Assembly: GCA_016281355.1 (NCBI GenBank)
Contig: JAEEIL010000026.1
Span: 51,627-115,626, forward strand
DNA from: Elusimicrobiaceae bacterium
GTDB lineage: Bacteria > Elusimicrobiota > Elusimicrobia > Elusimicrobiales > Elusimicrobiaceae
Length of the DNA: 64,000 nucleotides
Reading direction: 5' to 3'
A program made the position numbers and the translations under genes. Below, piece by piece: positions 1-8,186 of this stretch. Positions within the stretch are counted from its first letter, which is position 1; each line of letters starts with the position of its first letter. The notes beneath the pieces are model-generated. The model was not told the origin of the DNA and ran no database searches. It saw only the letters and a list, made by a program, of their open reading frames with translations.

Positions 1-399
1 TTCTCCGTCAAAAGCAGCTTGAAAGTTGCCGGCAAAAAAAGCAGGGCCTTCCGTAAAAAAAGTTATAGGCACATATAAAGAGCGCTTTTCCATAAAAGGT
101 TCAGCGTCAAGTGTCTCGCGCTTTCCTTTGACTGTGGCAAAGCTTTCCCCTCGTTTTAAAGTTGCAAAAAAACCGTTTTTACCTTTTAAATTAAGCTGGC
201 CGGAATTCCAAAATAAATTTGTTTGCAGGCGCAAATATTTTGCTAGATCACGTGCTTCAACAAATACTTGCCCTTCTCTTGTCCTGGTTGCAATAGGTGT
301 TTTATTTTTACCCTGGAATACTACCGGCAGCGTTTCTGCTGCGAAACTTGAGCAGAAAAGCAGACAGGTAAGCAAAGTAAAAATAATTTTTTTGAGCAT
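1..399 (-). CDS. Exported protein with copper-amine-oxidase-like stalk domain (partial, cut by window edge)
   Basis: Reading leftward from an ATG at 397-399, 133 codons stay open to base 1, so the C-terminus lies outside the window. The first ~20 residues are a signal peptide (two lysines, then a hydrophobic run ending SSFAAE). Residues ~24-133 have the short beta-strand pattern of the copper amine oxidase N-terminal (stalk) domain, with hallmark stretches VFVEARDLAKYL and LYVPITFF. In many bacteria this domain precedes an N-acetylmuramoyl-L-alanine amidase or another cell-wall hydrolase. That is a family expectation; no catalytic part is visible here. The ATG directly follows the TAA of the upstream metallopeptidase gene (TAAATG), so the two are probably co-transcribed and translationally coupled. 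Confidence 0.7.
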   Translation of the reverse strand, partial: MLKKIIFTLLTCLLFCSSFAAETLPVVFQGKNKTPIATRTREGQVFVEARDLAKYLRLQTNLFWNSGQLNLKGKNGFFATLKRGESFATVKGKRETLDAEPFMEKRSLYVPITFFTEGPAFFAGNFQAAFDGE

Positions 400-1074
400 T
401 TACGCCTCTTTTTTATTTTCTTCTTTTAAACTTTCTAATGAAACATTACTTTCAGCCATAACGGCATATTTATTATTGTTAAGCCACTTGCGGTGTTGTT
501 TATAATCAGGTACAAATTTTTCCACGGTAGCCCAAAAATCAGCGCTATGGTCAAAATGTACGAGGTGCGCAAGTTCGTGAACGATTAAATAGTCAATAAC
601 CGCGCGCGGCATTTTAATTAAACGGTAAGAAAAATTTAAATTATTTTTCTGCGAGCAGCTGCCCCATAAACTTTTTTGATCTTTAACAGTTAAATTATTA
701 AAGGTTACTTCCATTTTTGCGGCAAGTTCTTTGGCACGAGCTGTTAAAAAATCTAAAGCCAAACGGCGCAAAAAATCTTCACAAAGTGCAGAAGGGTTTT
801 GTTCTTTACTTGTTAAGGTAATATAAAATTTATTGTCTGCCAAAACTACGGTAGGTTCTTTTTGTTCTTGATTTAAAGTTAGTTCTGCCTCACACAAATT
901 ACCCAAATACAAAACCTTGCCGGCAGTTTCCTGCTCTGGTTGGGTTTGAATTTCTGCCTCTATCCCTTCTGTCACGGGGGTTGGTTTTGTAAAAACTTCG
1001 GGGAGTTCACCCTTTAGTTTTTCCAAAAAAAGTTTTACATCACTTATAGTGGTTTCAATATCAATATCTGCCAT
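400..1074 (-). CDS. YgjP-type zinc metallopeptidase (DUF45/M48-like)
   Basis: 224 residues. The C-terminal half carries the family signature: LWGSC near residue 136, then the zinc motif HELAHLVHFDH at 166-176, giving HExxH plus a third ligand histidine at 176, followed by a DFW motif. Members of this SprT/YgjP-like group are cytoplasmic metalloproteases of poorly known substrate; one is often found next to restriction enzymes, but none is here. The first ~60 residues are acidic and variable. There is no signal peptide. A TATAAT box lies six bases before the ATG and there is no Shine-Dalgarno, so translation may start on a leaderless transcript. It is followed without a gap by the exported stalk-domain gene. 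Confidence 0.85.
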   Translation of the reverse strand: MADIDIETTISDVKLFLEKLKGELPEVFTKPTPVTEGIEAEIQTQPEQETAGKVLYLGNLCEAELTLNQEQKEPTVVLADNKFYITLTSKEQNPSALCEDFLRRLALDFLTARAKELAAKMEVTFNNLTVKDQKSLWGSCSQKNNLNFSYRLIKMPRAVIDYLIVHELAHLVHFDHSADFWATVEKFVPDYKQHRKWLNNNKYAVMAESNVSLESLKEENKKEA

Positions 1075-1080
1075 AAATAT

Positions 1081-1086
1081 ATTATA
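1081..1086 (-). promoter_or_regulatory. -10 box for YgjP-type gene, leaderless spacing
   Basis: TATAAT on the minus strand, six bases before the ATG at 1074. No recognisable TTGACA at the expected distance and no purine-rich ribosome site fits in the gap. The predicted start of transcription falls at or next to the start codon. Confidence 0.5.
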
Positions 1087-1112
1087 CCTAAAACGAGGAC
1101 AAAATAATATGT

Positions 1113-1118
1113 TAAAAT
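1113..1118 (+). promoter_or_regulatory. -10 box for the terpene synthase gene, leaderless spacing
   Basis: TAAAAT followed by six bases (TTTAGT) and then the ATG at 1125. It is divergent from the box at 1081-1086. The -35 region is not recognisable. Confidence 0.45.
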
Positions 1119-1124
1119 TTTAGT

Positions 1125-2141
1125 ATGGACTTAAATACACTTTTAAAAGAAAATGCGCGTACTTTGTATCTTAGTGCAAAGATTATGCCTCGCAAGCAAA
1201 GGCAGGTTTTTACCGTTGCATATTTGCTTTGCAGGATTGCAGATACTATTGCAGATACCCCCATTTTACCCTTAAAAGACAGAATTTATTTTATCAGTAA
1301 TTATCCTAATTTAGTCAAAACACAAGATAAAGAGTTGCTTGCCAAATATCTTGCTTTAAATTTGCAGACAGATAAAAAGTACGATAAAGAAAATATCTTG
1401 CTTGAAAATTTACCGCTTTGTTTAAATGCTTATAAAAATTTGGATACCCGCGCTCAAGCGGATACTTTGGAAGTTGTAATAGCCGTATCAAGTGCTATGG
1501 AATGGGACTTGAATTATTTTGCGGATGAAGATTTAACTTACCTTTTAAAAGCCGTTCCTAGTGATAAAGAAACAATTGATTATTGCTCCCATATGGGCGG
1601 TGCACCGGGCGTTTTTTGGGCAAAACTTTTGCTTAACGGTAAAGAAAATAAAAAGTTTGTGGAAGAAGCCCACAAAATCGGTATGGCCCTGCAAATTACA
1701 AACATTTTAAAAGATGTCGCTTCTGATCTAAAACTTGGGCGTATCTATTTGCCGATAACGGACCTTACCAAACACAGTCTTATGCCTCAAGATTTGCTTG
1801 AGAAGAAAAATTATAAATTATTTTTACCTATCGTGTATAAATGGTTGCATTTCGGGCTTGATAATATAGGTATCGCACCTTCTTTTTTAAAACAAATACC
1901 TTTTTATAAAGTATTTGCTCGCGCAGCAGTTATGTGGCCTGTTTTGTGGGCGCTTGAAACCTTCCATGTAATTTTATGTAGCCGCAATTTGCTTGATATA
2001 AAATACCGCCCTAAATTTAGCCGTAAAATAATTTACAGGACAATGCTTTTAACACCGTTTTTTGTGTGGAGTAATACAATTTTCGGATACATCTTCAATA
2101 AAAAATATCAAGCAGTTAAAGTTCTTTTACCTAAGAAATAA
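1125..2141 (+). CDS. Squalene/phytoene synthase family protein
   Basis: 338 residues. Two aspartate-rich motifs of trans-isoprenyl diphosphate synthases (head-to-head) are present: DTIAD at 40-44 inside RIADTIADTP, and DVASD at 197-201 inside NILKDVASDLKLGR. YCSHMGGAPG near 153 matches the family core. These enzymes join two prenyl diphosphates to squalene, dehydrosqualene or phytoene. The product here cannot be told from sequence. The last ~60 residues add basic and hydrophobic stretches, perhaps for membrane attachment. No other carotenoid, hopanoid or desaturase gene is in the window, so the pathway is open. The stop abuts the stop of the convergent nuclease gene with no spacer. Confidence 0.85.
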   Translation: MDLNTLLKENARTLYLSAKIMPRKQRQVFTVAYLLCRIADTIADTPILPLKDRIYFISNYPNLVKTQDKELLAKYLALNLQTDKKYDKENILLENLPLCLNAYKNLDTRAQADTLEVVIAVSSAMEWDLNYFADEDLTYLLKAVPSDKETIDYCSHMGGAPGVFWAKLLLNGKENKKFVEEAHKIGMALQITNILKDVASDLKLGRIYLPITDLTKHSLMPQDLLEKKNYKLFLPIVYKWLHFGLDNIGIAPSFLKQIPFYKVFARAAVMWPVLWALETFHVILCSRNLLDIKYRPKFSRKIIYRTMLLTPFFVWSNTIFGYIFNKKYQAVKVLLPKK

Positions 2142-2657
2142 TTACTGATACTTATCGCTTTTGGTTCCGCCGTCGTAAGAATAACCTAAATCATGCTTAA
2201 TAAGTTCACGTGCTAAATCTTTGCCTTGCCCGTTTTTGACATCACAAAGCAGGCGGAAGTATTTATCACGGCTGCAATTAGATAAATTTATAGGTTCCTG
2301 GCTTAAAAATTCTTTGGCAAATTCTTTGGCTTGTTGGGCAAGTTCCTTTTCGCGTTCCGTTTTACCCTTTATTTCGGGTGTATCAACACCGCGTACACGC
2401 ACAGGCACCTTTTCGCAATATACGGCAAGGGAGCAATTAAGATTTATTTTAAAAGTATCACCGTCATATATAGATGCTATGGAAACATTTTCAAAAACCT
2501 GGTTTTGATCCATATTATCAGGTTTGCTTAGCGGTTTGCCTTGCTGTTGCATAAAATACAAAATGACAGTAATAATCACACTTGCCCAAAATTTAATTTG
2601 TTTGGACTTGGAAGTTTTGCGTTTGCGGGAACTTGTTTTTTTGTTTGGGGTTGGCAT
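2142..2657 (-). CDS. Membrane-anchored thermonuclease-like nuclease (SNase domain)
   Basis: 171 residues: a very basic N-terminus (1-22), one membrane segment (~23-37), then a staphylococcal-nuclease OB-fold (~55-165). All three catalytic positions of micrococcal nuclease can be placed: R87 (in VRVRGVDTPE), E95 (same motif), and R135 (in DKYFRLL). Ca-binding aspartates are plausible at D65 and D92. An active, Ca-dependent DNase/RNase held at the outer face of the inner membrane is the simplest reading. Two extra Cys pairs (74/81 and 128/138) might form disulfides in the periplasm. An AGGAG ribosome site lies before the ATG, and the gene follows the lipid kinase by 9 bp, so they look like one operon. 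Confidence 0.85.
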   Translation of the reverse strand: MPTPNKKTSSRKRKTSKSKQIKFWASVIITVILYFMQQQGKPLSKPDNMDQNQVFENVSIASIYDGDTFKINLNCSLAVYCEKVPVRVRGVDTPEIKGKTEREKELAQQAKEFAKEFLSQEPINLSNCSRDKYFRLLCDVKNGQGKDLARELIKHDLGYSYDGGTKSDKYQ

Positions 2658-2666
2658 TTTAATCTC

Positions 2667-3530
2667 CTAGAATATTATTTTTAAACTTTTTGGATGTGAT
2701 ATAATTTTTAACTTTCCGTCTTTACATTCGCGCGGTTCACCGTCAATATGATAAGCAAAAGAACCGTTTAGTGTTACCAAAACTTCTTTAATTTTATCTG
2801 TACTTGTTAATTGAATGGGGATGATTCCGTCTTTAAAAAAGTTAGGGAAACCAATCATCATTTTAAATATGTTTGCTGGTGGCAAAATGACCATGTCCAA
2901 AAATCCATCATCTAATTTTGCTTTCGGTGCAATATAGAAATTACTTCCGTATTGTGTGCCGTTTGCAAAAGCTAAACATAAAGGGGTTAATTCTGTTTTT
3001 GAACCATTGTCGAAAGTTAAAGTATATTTGCCGGGGCGGTAACTGAAATATTCCTTAATACCTATTTTAAAATATGGTAATTTTCCACGTCTTTTTGATT
3101 TCGCAAATTTTTGTGCGACTAATGCATCAAAACCAATCCCGGCGACATTTAAAAAATATTCATTATTTGCCTGGCCTATATCAATTTTTTTTGTGCGGCC
3201 CTGTTTAATAATTTCGAGACATTTTTCAGTATCTTTAAGTGGTATTTTTATCATGCGAGCAAAACCGTTACCGCTGCCGCAAGGGATAATGCCCAAAGCA
3301 GTTTCGGAATTAGCCAAACCCTGTGTAACTTCGTTTATAGTACCATCTCCGCCGACAGAAATAACAGTTTCATATTTTTTTTGTGCGGCTTCAAGCGCAA
3401 GTTCTTTTGCATGCCCGGCATATTTTGTATAAATAATTTCACTTTCCGGAAAAAGTTTTTTTATATCTTTTTCCAGTATTTTTAAATTTTTATGCTTGCC
3501 CGCACTTGGGTTAATTATAAAACGTATCAT
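2667..3530 (-). CDS. Diacylglycerol/lipid kinase family protein (YegS/BmrU type)
   Basis: 287 residues from the chosen ATG at 3528-3530. An upstream in-frame ATG would run into alaS, and homology starts at MIRFIINPSAG. Family motifs are clear: NPSAGK at the N-terminus, GGDGTINEV near 60-68 (nucleotide binding) and PCGSGNGFAR near 86. The C-terminal beta-sandwich with HIDGEP is also present. Family members phosphorylate diacylglycerol, sphingosine or related lipids; the substrate cannot be read here. It probably starts the operon with the nuclease gene. Its -10 (TATCAT, six bases before the ATG) overlaps the -10 of the divergent alaS. Confidence 0.85.
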   Translation of the reverse strand: MIRFIINPSAGKHKNLKILEKDIKKLFPESEIIYTKYAGHAKELALEAAQKKYETVISVGGDGTINEVTQGLANSETALGIIPCGSGNGFARMIKIPLKDTEKCLEIIKQGRTKKIDIGQANNEYFLNVAGIGFDALVAQKFAKSKRRGKLPYFKIGIKEYFSYRPGKYTLTFDNGSKTELTPLCLAFANGTQYGSNFYIAPKAKLDDGFLDMVILPPANIFKMMIGFPNFFKDGIIPIQLTSTDKIKEVLVTLNGSFAYHIDGEPRECKDGKLKIISHPKSLKIIF

Positions 3531-3536
3531 ACTAAT

Positions 3537-3546
3537 ATGATATAAT
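3537..3546. promoter_or_regulatory. Overlapping divergent -10 boxes of the lipid kinase and alaS
   Basis: Only 24 bp separate the two divergent start codons. Minus-strand TATCAT (3537-3542) is six bases from the kinase ATG. Plus-strand TATAAT (3541-3546) is eight bases from the alaS ATG. The boxes overlap by two bases, so polymerase binding should be mutually exclusive. Neither gene has room for a normal leader. Confidence 0.5.
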
Positions 3547-3554
3547 TTTATTAT

Positions 3555-6179
3555 ATGGAAAGCCAAGAAATTCGTAAAACTTTTAATGCTTTTTTCAAAG
3601 AAAAAGGCCTTACAGAGCAACCTTCAAGCCCCCTCGTTCCGCAAGGGGACCCGACTTTGCTTTTTACCTCCGCCGGGATGGTACAATTTAAACCAAACTT
3701 TTTGGGACTTAAGAAAAATTTAAAAAATGCTTTTTCTTGCCAAAAATGTTTAAGGACTACTGATATTGATAATGTCGGTTTCACAAAACGCCACCTTACA
3801 TTTTTTGAAATGTTAGGTAATTTTTCCTTCGGCAATTATTTTAAAAAAGAAGCCATCACCTGGGCCTGGACTTATTTAACTGAAGTTTTAAAAATTGATA
3901 AAAACCGCTTATATGTAAGCATTTTTAAAGGCGGTATTGCGCCACGCGACGAAGAAGCTTATAATATGTGGGCACAACTGATTGATAAAAAACGCATCTA
4001 TGAATTTGGCGAAGATGATAATTTTTGGACAATGGGCCCCACTGGGCCTTGCGGGCCGTGTTCTGAAATATATTATGATTTCGGGGAAGATAAAGGCTGC
4101 CCGGATTGTGCAAAAAACGGTATAGCCTGCAACTGTGGCAGATATGTGGAAATTTGGAATTTGGTTTTCACACAATTTAACCGTCTTGAAGACGGCACTT
4201 TAGAACCTTTGCCGCAAAAAAATATTGATACCGGCATGGGCCTTGAACGCTTGTGCATGGTTATGCAAAATGTTGATAACCCGTTTGATACAGATTTATT
4301 TTTACCTATCATAAATCATGCTAAAAAGATTTTGAAAATTGAAGGCAAAACCCCACAAGAAGTTTCCGCTTTGCGTATTGTAGCTGATCATTTACGTGCG
4401 TCATCATTTTTACTTTCTGAAGGTGTTTTACCGTCCAATGAAGGGCGCGGCTATATTTTGCGCCGTTTAATTAGGCGTGCATTTAGATATGGTAAACTTA
4501 TGGGCTGCCAAACCCCTTTTATGTATGAACTTGCACCTACGTTAATTGCTATGTATAGGAATTTGTATCCGCAACTTGTTACAAATGCTGTACATATTAT
4601 GGATGCTTTAAAAACCGAAGAAGGTGCATTTGCCAAAACTTTAGCTGATGGTGAAGCCAGATTAAATGAACTTTTAAAAGAAAATGACGGAAAAGTTTTC
4701 AGCGGAAAAGAAGCATTTAATTTATATGAAACTTACGGCTTTCCATTAGAACTTACGCGCGAAATTCTAGCAGAGAAGAAAATAAAATTGGACGAAGATG
4801 GTTTTTACCAAGCGCAAAAAGAGGCTAAAGCATCATCTAAGGCTTTTACTGATGAGGATACAAAAGAGCATGTTTTGACCTTACAACAACTTGAAAGCAA
4901 ATTGCCTTCAACCTTATTCGTCGGTTATGAAATGCTTAACTGTGATGCGGAAATTTTTGCTTTACTTGATGAAAATTTTAAACCGGTTAAAGAGTTAAAA
5001 AACAATGGTTTTGTTGTTACCGGCAGAACACCTTTTTATGCGGAATGCGGTGGCCAGGTGGGTGACACCGGCACAATTTTAAAAGACGGCCAACATATTG
5101 CAAATGTTACCGATACACAAAAACCGCTTGAAAAGATTTATTTACATAAAGTAAACATCATTACAGGTTCTTTAAAAGAACATGATACAGTAACTTTAAA
5201 AGTAGATGAAATTGCACGTTTCAGAACGGCTTCAAACCATACAGCCATACACGTTGTTAATGCTTCGCTCCGCAAAATTTTTGGGGAACAAGTGCACCAA
5301 GCAGGCTCATTTGTCTCACCTGAAAAATTTAGATTTGACTACACTATTTCCAAAGCACCGAAACAAGAGGAACTCCTTGCTGTTTGGAATAATGCCGTAG
5401 ATATTATTGCAAATAATTATAAAGTTGAAACACAAGTCCGCCCGTTAAGTGATGCAAAAGTTTTGGGTGCGGTCACTTTGCTTGGCGAAACCTATGCCGA
5501 TCCCGCACGCTTTGTTTTAATTTCACGCGAAGGTTTTGTTAACAAAAAAGGTTTTGTTTCACTTGAACTTTGCGGGGGTACGCATGTTAAAAGTACCGGT
5601 GAAATTATGGCAATAAGAATCTTAAAAGAGTCCGCCATTTCAAGTGGTGTTAGGCGTATTGAAGGTGTTGCCGGGTTGAGCGCAATTGATAATTTAAAAA
5701 AGATGGCAAATATTACGCTTATGGCAGGTGTCATTTTAAATACCAGCCCTGAAAATTTGGCACAGAAAATACAATCAATGGTTGACGAAGAAAAGAAGCT
5801 CAAAAAAGAAGTTGCAGCTTTGCGCCGCCAAATTTTAAGCGGTAGCGCAGGTAGCACTTTGCAAGAAAGTTTTACTTTAAAAGACGGTACAAAACTAGTT
5901 TGCTTTAATGCGGAAAATACCGAAATTAAAGAACTCCGTAGTTTAGCTGATAACTTTGCCGTTAAAAATCCAAACACTGTAATCATGGTTGTAACAGCTT
6001 TAAACGGTAAGACCTCTTTTGTTGTTAAGAGTTTTGCAGGCGGCCCAAATGCCGGCAAACTTGCAGGCCAAATATCTGCTTTGCTTGATGGTCGCGGTGG
6101 CGGCAGGCCTGATTTCGCACAAGGCGGCGGCCAAGTGTTACCGTTTGAGGAACTGAAAGCCAAACTCAAAAGTTTGTAA
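3555..6179 (+). CDS. alaS: Alanine--tRNA ligase
   Basis: 874 residues, the normal length for bacterial AlaRS. The class II catalytic domain opens with RKTFNAFFKEKGL and SPLVPQGDPTLLFTSAGM. The tRNA-recognition region follows, then the editing domain with zinc ligands in HTAIHVVN and CGGTH, and the C-Ala domain ending in GGRGGGRPDFAQGGG. It charges tRNA-Ala through the G3:U70 pair, which the tRNA-Ala gene at 21081-21153 possesses. The gene is monocistronic: a divergent promoter precedes it and a strong terminator follows. The start is fixed by homology (MESQEIRKTF). Confidence 0.97.
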   Translation: MESQEIRKTFNAFFKEKGLTEQPSSPLVPQGDPTLLFTSAGMVQFKPNFLGLKKNLKNAFSCQKCLRTTDIDNVGFTKRHLTFFEMLGNFSFGNYFKKEAITWAWTYLTEVLKIDKNRLYVSIFKGGIAPRDEEAYNMWAQLIDKKRIYEFGEDDNFWTMGPTGPCGPCSEIYYDFGEDKGCPDCAKNGIACNCGRYVEIWNLVFTQFNRLEDGTLEPLPQKNIDTGMGLERLCMVMQNVDNPFDTDLFLPIINHAKKILKIEGKTPQEVSALRIVADHLRASSFLLSEGVLPSNEGRGYILRRLIRRAFRYGKLMGCQTPFMYELAPTLIAMYRNLYPQLVTNAVHIMDALKTEEGAFAKTLADGEARLNELLKENDGKVFSGKEAFNLYETYGFPLELTREILAEKKIKLDEDGFYQAQKEAKASSKAFTDEDTKEHVLTLQQLESKLPSTLFVGYEMLNCDAEIFALLDENFKPVKELKNNGFVVTGRTPFYAECGGQVGDTGTILKDGQHIANVTDTQKPLEKIYLHKVNIITGSLKEHDTVTLKVDEIARFRTASNHTAIHVVNASLRKIFGEQVHQAGSFVSPEKFRFDYTISKAPKQEELLAVWNNAVDIIANNYKVETQVRPLSDAKVLGAVTLLGETYADPARFVLISREGFVNKKGFVSLELCGGTHVKSTGEIMAIRILKESAISSGVRRIEGVAGLSAIDNLKKMANITLMAGVILNTSPENLAQKIQSMVDEEKKLKKEVAALRRQILSGSAGSTLQESFTLKDGTKLVCFNAENTEIKELRSLADNFAVKNPNTVIMVVTALNGKTSFVVKSFAGGPNAGKLAGQISALLDGRGGGRPDFAQGGGQVLPFEELKAKLKSL

Positions 6180-6196
6180 AAATTATTTATAAAATA

Positions 6197-6224
6197 CCCG
6201 TGCTATTTTAGGCACGGGTTTTTT
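6197..6224 (+). terminator. Rho-independent terminator of alaS
   Basis: Seven-pair stem CCCGTGC / GCACGGG around a seven-base loop, followed by six T residues. Confidence 0.9.
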
Positions 6225-6228
6225 ATAT

Positions 6229-6255
6229 AAAAAACGCGGACATTAATGCCCGCGT
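6229..6255 (-). terminator. Rho-independent terminator of rpsT
   Basis: On the minus strand an ACGCGG/CCGCGT stem is followed by a T tract, 19 bases past the rpsT stop codon. Confidence 0.85.
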
Positions 6256-6274
6256 AAAATTTAATAATTTATTT

Positions 6275-6538
6275 TTATTTTTTTGCTGCTTTGTTGACAA
6301 GTTTTGTCAAGCGTGATTTCTTCCTTGCAGCGGCTTTTTTGTGGATAACGCCTTTCTTTGCGGCTTTATCTAAAGCGGAAGAAACTTTTTTCAAATCAGC
6401 TGCATTTTTAGATGCTAAAACTTTTTTTGCAGCCAAGTGAATGGTTTTCTTCAAACCTTTGTTTCTTGAATTTCTCTTGACAGATTGTCTGTGTGCTTTT
6501 AAGGCGCTTGTATGACGCCCTGTTTTTAATTTTGCCAT
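6275..6538 (-). CDS. rpsT: 30S ribosomal protein S20
   Basis: 87 residues, very rich in Lys and Ala. It begins MAKLKTGRHTSALKAHRQS and has the helical S20 pattern (RKKSRLTKLVNKA near the end), which binds 16S rRNA at the body of the small subunit. AGAGGTAC before the ATG is a conventional ribosome site, unlike many neighbouring first genes. Monocistronic with its own terminator. Confidence 0.96.
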   Translation of the reverse strand: MAKLKTGRHTSALKAHRQSVKRNSRNKGLKKTIHLAAKKVLASKNAADLKKVSSALDKAAKKGVIHKKAAARKKSRLTKLVNKAAKK

Positions 6539-6604
6539 TTTGTACCTCTTTTAAAAATCTTACCCATATATTTTATCAAATTTTTTACAGTATTGCATTG
6601 TTTT

Positions 6605-8149
6605 CTAAAACCCAAAGAGTTTTGAACTTTCTGTAATAATTTTTTGCAAATGTTCCGGGCCTTTAAAAGTCTCGGCATAAAGTTTAATTATCGGCTCTGT
6701 GCCGGATTTACGTGCAAGCACCCAAGAATTTTCTAAATAAATTTTAATACCGTCGGTTGCACGTATCTTTAAAACTTTTTCACCGGCAAGTGTTTGCAAA
6801 TCTTTAAAATCATCAGCGGAGTATTTTGAAAATCTTACCTTGCTTTCTTCCGTTACTGTGTTATCAATGCGTGTGTAGCTCGGTTCGCCATGAATTAAAG
6901 TAAGTTGCTTATAAAGCCCGGCAATATCTTGCCCGGTTGCACTTGTGATCTCAAGTAACAAACAAACAGCAAACATACCGTCTTTTTCGGTAGTCCAATT
7001 TGAAACAGACATGCCAGCACTTTCTTCACCTGACAAGATATATTTGCCTTCGGTTAAACCTTTAACAAAATATTTAAAACCTACATTTACTTCATCAATA
7101 GTTATTTTGTTCGCTTCGGCAATTTTATCTAAAAGCATAGTGGTGCCAAGAGTGCGGCCGATTTGTTTGCCTTTTAAATCTTTTTGTCTTCTGATTAGAT
7201 AATCTGCCATAACGCAAAGTGCATGATTTGGTACGATAAGCCCACCCTTTTGTGTGGCTGACCCAAAGCGGTCCCCATCCGGGTCACAAGCACCGGCAAA
7301 TTGATAAGCATTTTCCACAAGTTTAAGTAAAGGTGCCATCGGATATGGTGATGATGGGTCCATGCGCGTTTTACCGTCATGGTCAAGGGGAATAAATTTA
7401 AAAGTCGGGTCAATATCATGGCTGACGATATCTAAATTATCAAGTTTATATTTCTGTTTAATGGTTTTCCAAAAAGGTAAAGTAGTGCCGCCAAGCGGAT
7501 GAATGGCAGTTTTAACTTTCGCATCCCTGATAAGTTTAAAATCAATTTTTTTACCAAGAGCTTTAACGTACGGTGTTACAATATCGGCATTTTCAATAAG
7601 GCCTTTTTGTTTGGCTTCTTCCAAAGAAATTTGTTTAATTTCGTTAGGGTTATTTAAAAAGTAATTTGCATATTTTTCAATGCGTGATGTAATTTCACTT
7701 CCGGCAGGGCCACCGTCCGCACCGTTATATTTGAGCCCCATATCTTGCGGAGGATTATGAGATGCCGTTCCGTTTAAACAAGCACAAGCACGCTTTGATA
7801 AAATTTCAAAAGAAAATACCGGTGTCGGTACAGGTATGCTGGGTAATATAACTTTAAATCCGTTTGCAGTTAAAACTTGGGCGCAAAGTTGTGCGGTTTC
7901 TTTGCTCATTAAACGTGTGTCACCGCCCACTAAAATTTTGCCTGTTATATTATCTTCCTTATGCATTTTTGCAACGGCTTGCGCAATGCTTAAAGCATGC
8001 ATTTGGCAAAAACCATCTCCTAGTTCACCGCGATGACCTGAAGTTCCAAATTTAACTGGTTTTGGGTTTTTTGCACCGTAAAAAGCACTTATAAGTGCGT
8101 CTGTATCTATTGTTTTTGTTGGTAATTTACCGGCATTTTCATGTATCAT
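6605..8149 (-). CDS. pgm: Phosphoglucomutase (alpha-D-glucose-specific)
   Basis: 514 residues. KFGTSGHRG near the start, the phosphoserine loop GTASHNPPQD, the metal loop CDPDGDRFG, the sugar-binding GEESAGMS and the C-terminal phosphate site ARKSGTEPI are all intact. It interconverts glucose 1-phosphate and glucose 6-phosphate and so links glycogen made or broken by the GH57 enzyme and GlgP elsewhere in the window to glycolysis. GAGGAG lies just before the ATG. Divergent from murB across a 37-bp AT-rich spacer. Confidence 0.95.
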   Translation of the reverse strand: MIHENAGKLPTKTIDTDALISAFYGAKNPKPVKFGTSGHRGELGDGFCQMHALSIAQAVAKMHKEDNITGKILVGGDTRLMSKETAQLCAQVLTANGFKVILPSIPVPTPVFSFEILSKRACACLNGTASHNPPQDMGLKYNGADGGPAGSEITSRIEKYANYFLNNPNEIKQISLEEAKQKGLIENADIVTPYVKALGKKIDFKLIRDAKVKTAIHPLGGTTLPFWKTIKQKYKLDNLDIVSHDIDPTFKFIPLDHDGKTRMDPSSPYPMAPLLKLVENAYQFAGACDPDGDRFGSATQKGGLIVPNHALCVMADYLIRRQKDLKGKQIGRTLGTTMLLDKIAEANKITIDEVNVGFKYFVKGLTEGKYILSGEESAGMSVSNWTTEKDGMFAVCLLLEITSATGQDIAGLYKQLTLIHGEPSYTRIDNTVTEESKVRFSKYSADDFKDLQTLAGEKVLKIRATDGIKIYLENSWVLARKSGTEPIIKLYAETFKGPEHLQKIITESSKLFGF

Positions 8150-8173
8150 AAGGCGCTCCTCTTCTTTATTTTA

Positions 8174-8179
8174 TATAAT
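8174..8179 (+). promoter_or_regulatory. -10 box for murB, leaderless spacing
   Basis: TATAAT, then seven bases, then the murB ATG at 8187. No Shine-Dalgarno is present in the gap. Confidence 0.5.
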
Positions 8180-8186
8180 ATCTTTA

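Noticed and set aside
26..505. Plus-strand 159-residue ORF at the left edge.
   Set aside because: It is antisense to two better genes with a signal peptide and a zinc motif, and has no recognisable protein character.
5492..6169. 225-residue ORF antisense to alaS.
   Set aside because: alaS is certain in this stretch; the reverse frame stays open only because of alaS codon use.
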